Shown piece after piece: positions 23,101 through 31,607 of a DNA stretch of 64,000 nucleotides. The stretch comes from Wolfiporia cocos (Eukaryota > Basidiomycota > Agaricomycetes > Polyporales > Phaeolaceae), in NCBI GenBank assembly GCA_029448655.1, contig JACCLO010000009.1:1302001-1366000 (forward strand). The letters run 5' to 3'. The notes beneath the pieces were generated by a model that saw only the letters and a program-made list of their open reading frames with translations, was not told the origin of the DNA and did no database searches. A program made the position numbers and the translations under genes. Numbering within the stretch: the stretch's first letter is position 1; every line of letters begins with the position of its first letter.

Positions 23101-23340
23101 TTGGAGACCTACCGCGCCGTGGATGTAATCCCCAACCTTCTCGTCATCCCAATATCGGAGTTTGTGTAGCGCTTCTGCGTATAGGGCTACGCGGTGAGGG
23201 AAGTTGGGGGACGTGGGTCGCGAGGGGTACTCGTCTTCTTCCCAGGTCAATCTTACCCGCTCTGGGGCACGTTCCGGGGCTGGAATGATTGGTGGTGGTG
23301 TGAGGATGTGTGCGAAGACGGGTGGTTGTTGGGTGTTCAT
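17002..23340 (-). CDS. Gypsy polyprotein: Gag, dUTPase, protease, RT, RNase H, integrase, chromodomain
   Basis: 2112 residues without interruption. In order: a Gag-like region about 190-320 (KFRDWWMRMIQYL; WEIHFDFFKQELFTRF); an atypical zinc-binding cluster near 430 (CKYCQKKM, then C and H); a dUTPase domain about 635-755 with AAGYDLYSAEE, APRSGLANKGIDV, GVIDQDYTG and GTAGFGSTD; an aspartic protease near 790 (LIDSGSTGSV); RT with IQDYRKLN (about 1063) and the catalytic YLDDILIF (about 1163); RNase H near 1308 (EADASDFATGAVLL); integrase with an HHCC finger near 1530, then VDMITGFP, FSDRGPQFVSEF and QTDGQTERMNQELE as the D,D,E residues; a chromodomain-like segment about 1875-1925 (VEYEVQWSDGSRTWE); and about 180 further residues with no family I know. 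The first Met is 23340; in-frame sequence is open back to a TAG at about 23383. The frame passes through the polypurine tract into the 3' LTR. Confidence 0.93.
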   Translation of the reverse strand: MNTQQPPVFAHILTPPPIIPAPERAPERVRLTWEEDEYPSRPTSPNFPHRVALYAEALHKLRYWDDEKVGDYIHGAVGLQHKTRDMERRAAERLAPLDEDSDTPSPNKRMNNTLPPPERAPAPSPKTRSGYHALDMEPAYQGEFDILRSREQRNVPPKWQIPQVSERRRETFTPIPASRNPPTYTQSRRRTVKEPPIFDDDKVKFRDWWMRMIQYLASQRQYMETSHDRIECAMSYIRGDKVDQWFANMFATYFNEETGWWEIHFDFFKQELFTRFEDPDREKRARRQLTALKMVFGKSNEYFTEIETLCREAGVDMDNEFVLQAVEKNVPSSVYEPVYASFSTQRDFHHRKVPVPKRYQPWKEAIMDFDQALWRRAQDRAEQKNEEAKTKGKEKKKDSNTPKKVYDSPAADRLCKYCQKKMGERPTSACTSPTWHIPMRDAGYKYTPGKSYAAATSSTTQTRPSGSKPAKQQLRELTDEEWQRMAAEYEEESKDSKKTEVSKIASNRFHLLNVEEVSDDDDQEVYGSAMDIMSQAGGSDYSDDDASSVYSEDSFCTAQEELRESTARPGDKPGLNSSLDDRMNVDTEPIVVSEDIEMKNASNQPKKRKIRRVKKKTETLDIYLDDPRATAPEQKSDEAAGYDLYSAEETIVPAHGKENIDTGIKIRMPDGVYGRIAPRSGLANKGIDVLAGVIDQDYTGRLVVMLINHSDTDLVVNYKDRIAQLILEQNKNPRVKIVKRIRETTRGTAGFGSTDKIRGTHVVFGQGRRGRQIAVPVMIHSPHERTITTTALIDSGSTGSVVDYEFAQKHELNIQPLERPVRVQNADGSPNGGGTMTHFVEMQIQIGTHLENRRFNVSKLGSHDIFLGFDWLEQHNPTIDWRKKAIDFDKCDCEHEHLEEGDQVFMIDATVWLRYASECKEHIRNRLEIWEAGETALRGDVYPVTSEQIAAVKATEMDIAAKKTTEAKTFEEVVPEHLHDFKDVFEEGEFDKLPDRRPWDHAVELLPDAKPFCGKIYPLSPQQQKVLDEFLEEQLRTGRIRPSKSPWGAPFFFVKKKDGKLRPIQDYRKLNQMTKKNKYPLPLISELLNKLKRAKFFSKLDVRWGYTNIRIAEGDEEKGAFITNRGLYDPLVMFFGMCNAPSTFQTMMNDIFRELILQGKVIVYLDDILIFTETLEEHRLITRKVLEVLREHKLTCKPEKCEFEKAEVEYLGHIISHGSIKMDPVKVQGITLWPTPKNRKEVQSFLGFANFYRRFIKGYSTLARPLIALTADVPFKWDKAEQDTFNLMKRLFTEAPILGSPTDTDPFRIEADASDFATGAVLLQRQESIWRPIAYLSKGFTPAEKNYEIYDRELLAIMRALDEWRHFIQGSADATEVWSDHKNLEYFKTPQKINPRQARWMTELQEFDIKLTHIPGTKNIRADPLSRRIDWDDGKEHLEGQVVLKPHLFGDEQPEEGVDEIEKLSFISTETIKAKVEAQKALYDYGLDANIVFKEGLAYRKGKLVIPNDAELKGDIILSHHDSLLAGHPGRDRTLTTIHKSYWWPHMRRDVTLYVRGCVKCQSIKVDHAKRAAPLNPNPTPTRSWENISVDMITGFPEVRGKNAILVIVDMMSKWTTAIETTDKLTAEGWANLLIKHIVTQHGIPKKVFSDRGPQFVSEFIKDTYKKLGIEGNPSTAYHPQTDGQTERMNQELEVYLRLFANRNHTNWADLLPTATFAYNTHQNASTRQSPFFITHGYEPNTGSNVPMEVDMSLSAENWADHLKDVQMKAAESIDLPKAAMKKYADCRRQPSRKYEVGDKVWLDGTNLHMGTPSRKVSPKRYGPYPVAAKIGMGAYRLTLTPDMRGIHPVFNEILLTPYHEPEFEQQRILPTPETQITATKIIQSREERGRVEYEVQWSDGSRTWERKRDVDHSQADTFYEQNPRAPGVQWKNRTITDGDTKVVDPTEEDIPHYSVLKKYGLTVVCAMHASLDVLMERERPKIRWWHDKPVQFFIPVNPETYIATHLIEVHRPIERKKPDGITYYDYPVVYIHKMTREFNFSSQKGAGDFVIPRPPGEYATIFTMTPRDEELKGGVMSRAKAFPNNNEDDPVPRVPKPSQARIIPWKEPNNA

Positions 23341-23368
23341 CCCGTCCTGGTTGTCGTTGATGTCTAGA

Positions 23369-23827
23369 TTAAAAAATGGGAGCTAGTTCGTCCTCCCCAG
23401 CCCCTGCAAAGGGCTTCCTTCGCAACGGCCAGTCTGCCTCCATCTCGCCCGCGGTGGTGTAGCCGTGGTCGTCTTCATCCTCTTCTTCGATGTACGCTTG
23501 TGACGGCGCACCTTCGAACTTTCTTCTTAGCCTCTCGTACTCCTCGCGGTCGGCTGTGTCTCTCTCCTCGCGCATGTCGTCGGTGACGCGCAGGGCGTAT
23601 TGTGAGGGGACGTTGAGTATGCCACCTACATACTTCTCCCGCCCATGTTGAGTCGCCTTTGTCTTAAGGCGTCTCGCTCTTTGTTGACTAGTCTCCTCCG
23701 TCTCCGGTTGAGGACTCGGTCGATGTGTGTTCCGTCCTGGTCGGTAACTACCGACGCTTCTTTCCTCTCGCAGTCCTGCGCCCACATGCGAAGTCGAAGG
23801 AGCTGGGCTGTGTGTTTTGCGTTCCAT
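23369..23827 (-). CDS. Short upstream frame of the Gypsy element, function unknown
   Basis: 152 residues, charged and low in hydrophobics, with SQQRARRLKTKATQ, an acidic run (EEEDEDD) and end ELAPIF. It lies between the 5' LTR and the polyprotein, in a different frame (a shift of +1 would join them). It overlaps the open extension of the polyprotein frame by only about 15 nt, across a run of six T. It may be the N-terminal part of Gag reached by frameshifting or splicing, or just leader sequence. No domain recognised. Confidence 0.45.
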   Translation of the reverse strand: MERKTHSPAPSTSHVGAGLREERSVGSYRPGRNTHRPSPQPETEETSQQRARRLKTKATQHGREKYVGGILNVPSQYALRVTDDMREERDTADREEYERLRRKFEGAPSQAYIEEEDEDDHGYTTAGEMEADWPLRRKPFAGAGEDELAPIF

Positions 23828-24029
23828 CGTATGTACTGTCGGCTTATGTAAGCTCCGGGTGTGTGTACGCAGAACGGAATTCTGAGAGAATCGAAAAAGA
23901 ACTTTTCCCCTGGTCTGGAGGGGTTGGATAAATGTAGGATCGTCGTTTTGGCGGTCCTTTGGTTTGTCAGATAAAAAAGATAATAAAACTGTCAGGATGA
24001 TTGTCGACAGTAGGGGGAGTCTGAACTTA

Positions 24030-24412
24030 TGACAAGGCCACTAAAACCTTAGAGCGAACTGAGGAGAGCGAAGTGGATGAACGCCAAGTTCAGACTGGGG
24101 TTACCAGCTGAACGAGGCCTACTATTATACTAGTAAGCTGTTTGTACATGTTTGTACTATAATGACCATATATGGTAACTAGGGAGTCTGGTGCGAGACT
24201 AAGGTAGGGGTCTAAGCCAGACTCTGAAACATAGAAGCGTAGGATATATCAAATACGTAGCGGTCATCGTGGCCGTGTGGGAACCAGGCCTTGTATCGTT
24301 GTCTAGGCGTTATTGGGCTCCTTCCATGGTATGATCCGGGCCTGGCTGGGCTTGGGGACTCGGGGGACCGGATCGTCTTCGTTGTCGTTAGGGAAAGCTT
24401 TTGCCCGTGACA
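24030..24412 (-). repeat. 5' LTR of the Gypsy element
   Basis: 383 bp, pairs with 16729-17111. On its outer side the target duplication AATAC opens directly into the transposase coding sequence. Confidence 0.95.
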
Positions 24413-24655
24413 AATACAGACTCTATTGCAAGCATTGCTTGCTGTGAGACAGACCGATGCTGCTTTTGCTTTCGGACTGCCCATGCAGCTGCCTTTCCTG
24501 TGAGCCCAAGGCGATAAGCACTCTTGAAGTGCCATGAACGGTTAATGAACCAACGGATGACTTTGACAGGACAAGCATCGAGTACCTCCAGTGCAACACG
24601 TTTGGCAACTGAGAAATTTGGTTTTGAGATTTCACGATAGCGATGCTTGCACCAA

Positions 24656-25018
24656 TGTCACAAGCCGATTTCATTCAGTTAGCCAACGACTGAACGACAG
24701 CCCTTATCTTATCTAAGCGCCCGCCTAGCATCACGTGCAAGGACCCCGAACACCCCACACGTGCCTAGTCAGACCCCGGACACTCTTCTCTCGGCTCTAC
24801 CCCTAGGATAGGGTTACAAACGGACTATTAGCTTACGTAATACTGTACAGTAGCCAAACATGTACAAACACATAGATAGCATATATACCAGCCAGACGAG
24901 CAGGGAGCACCCCAGACTCGTCTTGGCCTTTGTTGCCTTGAGTAGCCTCAGACAAGGAATACGCTTCCACGCGATAAACATTCCCCTGAGTAGTTACTTG
25001 AGATAGCGCTTGTGTCAA
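24656..25018. mobile_element. 363-bp LTR-like insertion inside the transposase gene
   Basis: The ends are imperfect inverted repeats (left TGTCACAAGCC, right GCTTGTGTCAA) flanked by CCAA on both sides (24652-24655 and 25019-25022). It separates the transposase block ending at YWGW from CKHRYREISKP. TG...CA-like ends suggest a solo LTR, but a 4-bp flank is also compatible with another element type. Confidence 0.6.
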
Positions 25019-27005
25019 CCAACCCCAGTACTGGCAGTACTTGATGGTATCTAATATGAGTATAAGCTGACGAGAGAGGTTGTAAACATACCATTTCAAT
25101 GGGATTGAGCTCACAGTGAAATTTTGGAAGGAAAATACATTCATGACTAGAATCCTTGATAACTTTCTCAAGCATCAACTGCTGATTAGTGAAGTCATCC
25201 TGTTGACTGAGCAGCCGTGCCATACAGCAGCCAGTGTTCTCAAAGGGACAGACAGGTGAGCACTTTGTGTGTAAGTTCTGCACATTGAAACCACGCTCCT
25301 CGAGCACTGTCTTCAGGCCTTTTGGCTCACCAGCGAGAGTTGTCATCTTCTGAGGATGGCCACAGAATTTGGCAGTGGGATTTGTCATTGGAATGACTGT
25401 ATCACGTTGTTTGCACTGTTTGCCCCCATCGGATTTGTTCATGTCGAACGCACGAAGTGCATCTGGTGGCAGTGCAGCATGATTGGATGACTGGTCGAAG
25501 ATCCGAACCACCTGCTTGTCTGGGTGAAGCTCATCATGAATCACAATTGCTGTTTTAACTTGTGCCAATAGTTGGTCACTGTCCCACCAAGCATCAGCAT
25601 TGGTACCGGGATAGATCACCTGCCGTGCATCCTTCACAATCTCTCCACTGTCAACATGGATGACAAGTCTCCCAGTTGCTTCACAGATGAAATCTGACAC
25701 ATGGATGAGGTGCCCTTGCCCTTTCTTTCTTAGTGGCTGCTCGCCATCTCAAAGCCTGAGCATTCATCTTCATATCAGCATCTACACTTGACTCACTTCT
25801 CTGGACTTACCATAGATTGTGAGTTTCATCATTAGCATGGAAAATCGACTCGTCATGAAAATAGGCAATAACCTCTTTCTCCCCCACACTCAGGGATGGC
25901 TTACCACAACTGAGCTCTGAACCCTCGTACATCATCATGTGCTTTTTGAAGTGCTCCATCGCAGGTAAGAAAACATCATTTCGATACTTCACAACGTCAC
26001 TGTGTTCATGCCCATCCATATAGATTCCTTTTCACACCACTGTTCGCCTCCATCCCAGCTTGATCAACCATCTCCGTGCTGTGCATATGCTTAGTGGCTT
26101 TGCAGGTATTATGCCGAGGTCAGGAAGGATTGTGGAGTTCAGTGATTTCTGGAGACTGCGAGGTGTGACCTTTCCAGTGGGTTGAGCGGTGAGCCACTCC
26201 CTTGTGTGGCTTTGTACGCTTTCATTGTGCAGCCATGAGCGAGTATTGGATGAGCTGCCACGCTTCTCGATGGGAAGCTGTTCGAAAACCTGGTAGTGGC
26301 GTGCCAATGCACAAACACGACAGGTGAACCAATTTCCATGGCCCTCATGCCACTGATAGGCAATCTGCATGCTTGCATCCATTTCAGAGAATCCCTTGAG
26401 CCGCAGTGTTGCAAAGCTTGAGAGAATGAGGAGCTGATTCACTTGGATAAGAGGTAATGTCCTGCAGGCTCTTGTGCCGTAGGTCTTCCTTGATCTGTGC
26501 TCGCAGCAACGACCAATCTCCCCATCACTGTGGTTCCTGATGACATCACTATCACTCATACACTCGTTGCTTTCGCTGTCTCCACCCTGCAGTTCACATT
26601 CTAAACCTGAGCTCTCACTTGTACGTCCATGATTGCTGCCATCCATAGGCTCTGAAATGTCCACCTCGATCACCAATGGCACCTGCAGGGAAGATTGAGA
26701 GCCCAGCCCCGAAATCCTTCGGATAGAGGCACCTGCGAGCCCCTTAAATCCATACTGATCAAGGTTTGTCTGACCAATCCACCATTTCTTATGCCTCTGC
26801 TGCAAGCGGAGCGATTTGCTCATATCATCCGGACCTGTCACGTATTTTCGTGGCCACATGGCTGAAGTGCATTCAGCATAAGCTCTTATGCCCAACTCCG
26901 GCTGACTGTGAGTGAATCTCACCTTTCTGCTTGGCCTGACATCTGACAACTCTTGCTTTTAGGTTTGGAAGGATCCAATCAGGATCTTCCTCTTCTGACT
27001 TCATG

Positions 27006-28239
27006 TGTTACGGTTATTTGGATTTTTTCGAACGCTGGCGGAACTCACCATTGGGCAAATATGTGTCACAGATTTTGTGGCATGTTTTAATGTATTACCC
27101 CCCCTAGGCTCGAACCTAGGACTTCACGTTCTAGTAGTCACATGACTGGTGCCCGGTAGTGTAGTGGTATATAGCGTACTCGTCCGCCAGGACATACGGT
27201 CACATGATAAGTAGGTCACATGGTATATACTGGGGCACATGATAGATAGCACACGGCCCATGCCTTTAGGGCAGTACTTACATAGTAGCGCGTTGTCTCC
27301 CCATGTATATAAACCTACTCGCTGAGGTCTTACTACCTCAGTTCGATTATCATCGGCATTGGGGCGAGTCCCTCAGTTACACTCTGAACCTCTGCGTGCT
27401 AGACTGGTGGTCGACATAACTACTTGGTTACTGTCTACCTTGGGTCGTTAGTCAACACCCATCCAGTCGCCCTTCAAGACGTTAGGTCTTAGCCTTAGAC
27501 GTTAGGTTATAGGCGGGGCGTTAGTATCGTACGTCACAGTAAAACTGTGTCAATACGATACAGGGACTTGTTGCACAACCAACTCCCCTGGCTACCCGTG
27601 ACTCTACTGGACACATCCCCAGTTGTACTAGTATATAGGGCATGTTTCACCTTTGGCAGATCCAACTCTGCCCCCGTTTCATCGTTATCATTTATTAGCT
27701 GATAGATGGTGTTCATCATTTATTAACCAATAGATGGTGTTCAACCACCATCATCATTCCTATCTATCATTTCGGATATATCACTACATACTTATCAAAC
27801 ATTTGGGACTATAGCATAGATAGTATCGGTGACATCTGGGACTGACTTGACCCCTAAAACCTAACGTAGTATATAAACTCATGTACTTACTGTCGAGGCT
27901 CTTCAGCTCGACCTTGTTGTACAAACAAGAAGTCTTATACTTGTTCTCAAATGTAGGAAATTACACTCAGTATTTCTCACTCGAGCAACCAAACGACTAA
28001 GTCCGAGAAGTGCACATTGACTTCTCGGACTTAGGTGAGTCTTATATTCTATTGGACTCGCATCTGAACAGGTTATATCCTCTTATGCGTATTGGATATT
28101 GAACGATCTCCTAGGAACTTCACCTAGGACCTGAAGGCATCTAATGAGTATTTGCCTCGCATACGGTGATGTGCCTACATGCAGAAGAACGGTCTATATT
28201 CATGATCTGAATATACGAACGGGTATTTGACCCATAACA
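27006..28239 (+). mobile_element. Solo LTR of the ~705-740 bp TGTTACGG family, inside the transposase gene
   Basis: It starts TGTTACGGTTATTTGG and ends CCCATAACA, with target duplication TCATG (27001-27005 and 28240-28244) cut exactly out of the transposase frame. It holds a nested 489-bp LTR with its 5-bp duplication, leaving 740 bp of its own. Four further members lie at 41185-44564. Confidence 0.9.
27064..27552. mobile_element. 489-bp solo LTR nested in the previous LTR
   Basis: It starts TGTCACAGATTT and ends CTGTGTCA, flanked by ATATG/ATACG (one mismatch). Internal landmarks: CTTTAGGG (27264-27271), CATGTATATAAA (27302-27313), then a perfect 7-bp hairpin CTGAGGT/ACCTCAG (27322-27341). 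Near its left end CCTAGGCTCGAACCTAGG is, on the opposite strand, a Pol III B-box-like sequence. Confidence 0.82.
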
Positions 28240-28559
28240 TCATGAGGAGCTGTGCCAGCTGGATCCCGAAGTCCTCATCATCCAACTCATCCCAGTTGTC
28301 CTCCCCTCCAGACTCAGAGTCAGAACTATTGTCTAGATTTAAGTCCAATTTATAACCAGTCTGTTCCTTGGAGACACTAAGCTGACAATCCAACTCGTCG
28401 TCTGCAGAACTGGGAGACTGAGACTGATGTGAATGGGTGAGAATCTTAGGAAATGGTGCGCTCAAAGCTTCCGAGAATCTAGATGTTTGATTGCATAGAC
28501 CAGAAGTGTTCCTTGCTTTCTTTGAGGGGCGACCACGACCCATGGTTGAGAGACGGCAG

Positions 28560-29129
28560 TGTCACGGATAACCCATAGGGGGTCCCTACATCCCTCGCTA
28601 GGTGTGTATGGGTGCCGCTGTATGCGCGCGCGCTCCTCTCCCCTTAGTTACTTCCTTCGTCGTGCCCTAGATATCTCCACAGACCACATGACCATGTAGG
28701 CGAGCGCTCGTCAGGCAGCGCGCGTGCCAGGTTCCCACATGACAGGTCACAGTTAGATACAGCGTAGCGTAACATCACGGTCACTTGTAGATACGGCGCA
28801 CGGGCCCATTCTTTAGGGTAACCAGTTCCGCTCTTCCATGCATGTATATAATCTACGACAAGATGGGGCTTACCCCCATCTTTGAGATTCTCGTCTTTGG
28901 GCCTTGGCCCCTCTCTTTCATCATGCGTGATGCGTCTCTGCCCCGGGGCCTCTCTCGACTAGCTTGACTGTGTGCTCGTCAGCTACATCAGCATACACTA
29001 GGGATGCAGCTTGATAAACCCACCCATGTAGCCTCTGCGCCCACCGCTGGTCAGCGCGTACACCGTCTTGTTAGACGCGTTAGGACTCCCCTGCTGCGCA
29101 GGTCCTCACAAACATGTAAGTTTGTGACA
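28560..29129. mobile_element. 570-bp solo LTR in the transposase 5' leader
   Basis: It starts TGTCACGGATAACCC, ends GTTTGTGACA, and has the exact target duplication GGCAG (28555-28559 and 29130-29134). It carries CTTTAGGG, CATGTATATAAT (28841-28852) and a perfect 9-bp hairpin AAGATGGGG/CCCCATCTT (28860-28882) with loop CTTAC. It lies 17 bp upstream of the transposase start. Confidence 0.88.
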
Positions 29130-29452
29130 GGCAGTCAGAGGGATCCGGCTATGAGAATTTTTTTCAGCATCATTGACACATCATGCCCATGTTCTAATTG
29201 CATATTCAGACTCGCGCTGACGAGAGCTATTGATTCATATATTTTTCGTGATTTTTACGAATTTATTTCAGCACCCGCCAATTTTTGACCCCTCAAATAA
29301 TAAAATCGACTTTTTAGGAAGTCGGCTCGTACAATCTGGGTTGCCGTTTTGTACACAGAGTGTCAGATACTGTATGTAACATTTGCACTACTCTACTAGA
29401 ACCAGAAAATTAGGTCCCAAAGTTTGGCGGGGTTTGCTTGTCCGCAACTGTA

Positions 29453-30179
29453 CTACATGCAGAGCTGCTTCCTGATCAGGACAAGTTGTTGATTTTCTAT
29501 ACAGAGAGTGGTGCTATTACAAGACTTCATTGGCAGACCGGAAGAATGTGTGTATAGTCAATAGCCACTGCTCATCCTCTTCCAAAAGATTTTCAAGGAT
29601 GAGATGCAATGCAACTCCAGACTTTCCAGACCACACTAGTTCAGCTTTAGCTCACTCCTAAGATTTGGCTTATTTGTGTTTTGATCAGATGAGTGATTGG
29701 AGGTGCTTGATCCTGTTAACAAGTGGTTGAGACTTGTGTACTGCCCCGCATCCCTAATACTATGAAAAAAGAATACGTACAGTGCATATAGAACACTTAC
29801 CACAGTTGCGTTGTGCAATTACCTTGTGGGCGTTCCGAGTGGTGCACCTGACAAATAACATACATCATAATTTGTGGCTAGATTAATTGTTGGTGAACGT
29901 GTCTAGATCTGATCAGTGGCACACAGTGGACACACCATATGCATACTATGGTGCCAAACTCCTACATTGACCCGAGTGCAAGATCATGTTTCGATGCTTA
30001 ACCCTGTGAGTGGTCACAATACAGGCATTTTTTTTCATGTCTTTCGCGAAAGAATGCATGCCGCATTCCAATCTCACACTAGCCTAGCAGACAATATCCT
30101 CCGGACATGTATATGGTTGTAGTCAGCTGCTTTGGAGAAATTGAGTAAACGAACCTATGTGATATTGTGGAGGTCCAAG
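29453..30179. other. Interval between the DDE transposon and a fold-back element
   Basis: AT-rich, no supported gene. A 60-codon minus-strand frame (29636-29818) shows no known motif. Confidence 0.45.
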
Positions 30180-30276
30180 GGACTTCAGTCAATTATCTTA
30201 ATCTGCCAACTGCCCTTCACTCAAGAAATTGCAGTTGCGAGATATGTTTGCATGCAGATTAATCTGCTAGCTGCTA

Positions 30277-31479
30277 AGGCTCCAACCATATAATGTATAT
30301 ACCATGTATACATGGTTTTATATATATACTATATACATATATTTACATGTGGCCGAGTACATGGTATATACATGGTATATTATATGGTATATGGTTGTTG
30401 TGAATGCATTCATATTAGACCCTCAATTGACAATTGGAATAGTTTATCTGAACTAGTTGACACGGTTTTCCGTGTCATGGGCCTCACCGCGTCTTGAACC
30501 ACCGGACTTATGCTACAGAGATCACCTGATTACTTATGAGTTGACACATTACCACTATGCCACCCGGTAGATGAAGGGTCACGTGATGTATTATGTAAGC
30601 ATTTAGAGTTAGTACTTAGCGCTCTGTTAGGCGCATGTGCACAGGCCATGCGCTTTAGGGTAGCCTCGATAGTCAATGCTCGCTTGCATGTATATATACC
30701 ACAGAGTCTGAGGCTTACACCTCAGACTTGTCAATTTGACTCTGGGGTGTTCATCCCCCTTACTTGCCATTCCCTCTGCTTGCGCATGCCTGCCTGCTAG
30801 TCTGGGAGAACTTTGACCTCGCTGTAGTACCTTTGGACTACCCTTCGACCTTCGACATATCGTCGGCGTTGGGCCCTCTGGCATCTGAAAGGCGACCGTG
30901 TAGGGGAGTTAGGACTAGTGGTGGTGGGGCGTTAGGCGTTGGGTGTGGGCGTCACAAGTTTGTGACACTAGTTATGTGTCTTACAGAATGTACAGTGCAA
31001 TGGTGATATGAGATTTAGACAATCTGGTGGCTGCTGCACAAATGCAAAGATGTCAGGACATAATTCACATGCTTGGCTTACCCTCTCATTTGGCAGAAGG
31101 CAAGATCAGATTTATGTTTATGCTATATATCATCCCACATAATGATTGCATCATGCATTAGACTCATGCATACAAGTTTCCCACCGCCTCACACATTGTG
31201 CACAATTCCTAAGCCATTCCTGCTACTAGTGTGGCTGTTGAATGTTGAACACCGATTTTTTCCTCACATCAGCCAAGTGCTGATACCTGCAGCATGTCAT
31301 TAAAGGAAGAGACAATCTCCATAGCTATATGGGCAAAGCAATGGCTATGCCAAGATGTCTAAAAAATCTACCATCCAAAAACCATGTAAACCATGTATAT
31401 ACTATGTATATACTATGTATATACCATATACCATATATTTACCGATTTTCTGTACATGTATATTATATGGTTGGAGCCT
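30277..31479. mobile_element. MITE with TA target site, copy 1, carrying a solo LTR
   Basis: TIR AGGCTCCAACCATATAAT at both ends, flanked by TA (30275-30276 and 31480-31481). Subtracting the nested 510-bp LTR and its duplication leaves 688 bp, the same length as copy 2 at 49917, which lies in the opposite orientation. Subterminal regions are dense in ATGTATATACC-type palindromes. No coding capacity. Confidence 0.88.
30458..30967. mobile_element. 510-bp solo LTR nested in MITE copy 1
   Basis: It starts TGACACGGTTTTCCGTGTCA, ends GTTTGTGACA, with exact target duplication CTAGT (30453-30457 and 30968-30972). It has CTTTAGGG (30653-30660), GCATGTATATATACC (30686-30700) and a perfect 9-bp hairpin AGTCTGAGG/CCTCAGACT (30705-30728, loop CTTACA). 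On the minus strand, 30487-30560 resembles a tRNA with a long variable arm: TGGCATAGTGG as A box and GGTTCAAGAC as B box. Confidence 0.85.
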
Positions 31480-31517
31480 TACTAGCTGCGGCAGATTAAT
31501 CTACTGTGACAATAAAA

Positions 31518-31607
31518 TGGTACATCAAGGATTTGAACCAAGGACCTTAGCACAGATGAGAATAAGAGCATCGCAGCATACATTAGCCGACTGAGCTACA
31601 GTGCAAC
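31518..31607 (-). other. tRNA-like unit in fold-back element, copy 1 left arm
   Basis: Read on the minus strand it has a TAGCTCAGTCGG A box and a GGTTCAAATCC B box and ends TGTACCA. Stems are too poor for a working tRNA; it is best seen as tRNA-derived, SINE-like sequence. Confidence 0.55.

Larger units (their letters stand above)
16729..24412 (-). mobile_element. Full-length Ty3/Gypsy LTR retrotransposon (chromodomain type, with dUTPase)
   Basis: 7684 bp in minus orientation. Two 383-bp LTRs (16729-17111 and 24030-24412) start TGTCACGGGC and end CCTTGTCA when read on the element's strand. The target duplication AATAC is present at 16724-16728 and 24413-24417. By eye the LTRs differ at a single base (T/C in the TTCGTTGTYGTTAGGG stretch). 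A polypurine tract AAAGGGGGGGTGA abuts the 3' LTR. One long open polyprotein frame and a short upstream frame lie between the LTRs. Near-identical LTRs, an exact target duplication and an unbroken frame suggest a recent and possibly still competent insertion. Confidence 0.95.
16717..28543 (-). pseudogene. DDE-superfamily transposase, interrupted and with two in-frame stops
   Basis: The gene starts at 28543 (MGRGRPSKKARNTSG). Its acidic region (DNWDELDDEDFG) is cut by a solo LTR at 28240 and resumes at 27000. A 61-nt intron (26862-26922) leads to MWPRKYVTGPDDMSKSLRLQ. Recognisable blocks follow: NQLLILSSFATLRLKG, LNSTILPDLG, YFHDESIFHAND, IFDQSSNHA (second catalytic Asp) and FLPKFHCELNPIE (catalytic Glu), then LDACPVKVIRWFINRSW. 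The Gypsy element sits five bases before the stop; across its target duplication the protein ends ESVLN with TAA at 16717-16719. Two stops, TGA at 26032-26034 and TGA at 25749-25751, stand where I recall Arg in relatives (CGA to TGA). A 363-bp insert lies just after the NPIE block. The gene is therefore dead. Relatives are very abundant in Agaricomycete genomes. Confidence 0.82.
16488..29450 (-). mobile_element. DDE transposon with TA target site, carrying nested insertions
   Basis: The ends are inverted repeats. The left one begins CAGTCGCGAACAAGCAAACC; the right end, reverse complemented, begins CAGTTGCGGACAAGCAAACC. Both continue into CCGCCAAA and are flanked by TA (16486-16487 and 29451-29452). 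The transposase gene reads on the minus strand. Removing the nested Gypsy, the 363-bp insert, the 740-bp solo LTR with its inner 489-bp LTR, the 570-bp solo LTR and their target duplications leaves about 3.1 kb. A TA target and a DDE transposase point to a Tc1/mariner-IS630-related element; the exact superfamily is an inference. Confidence 0.8.
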
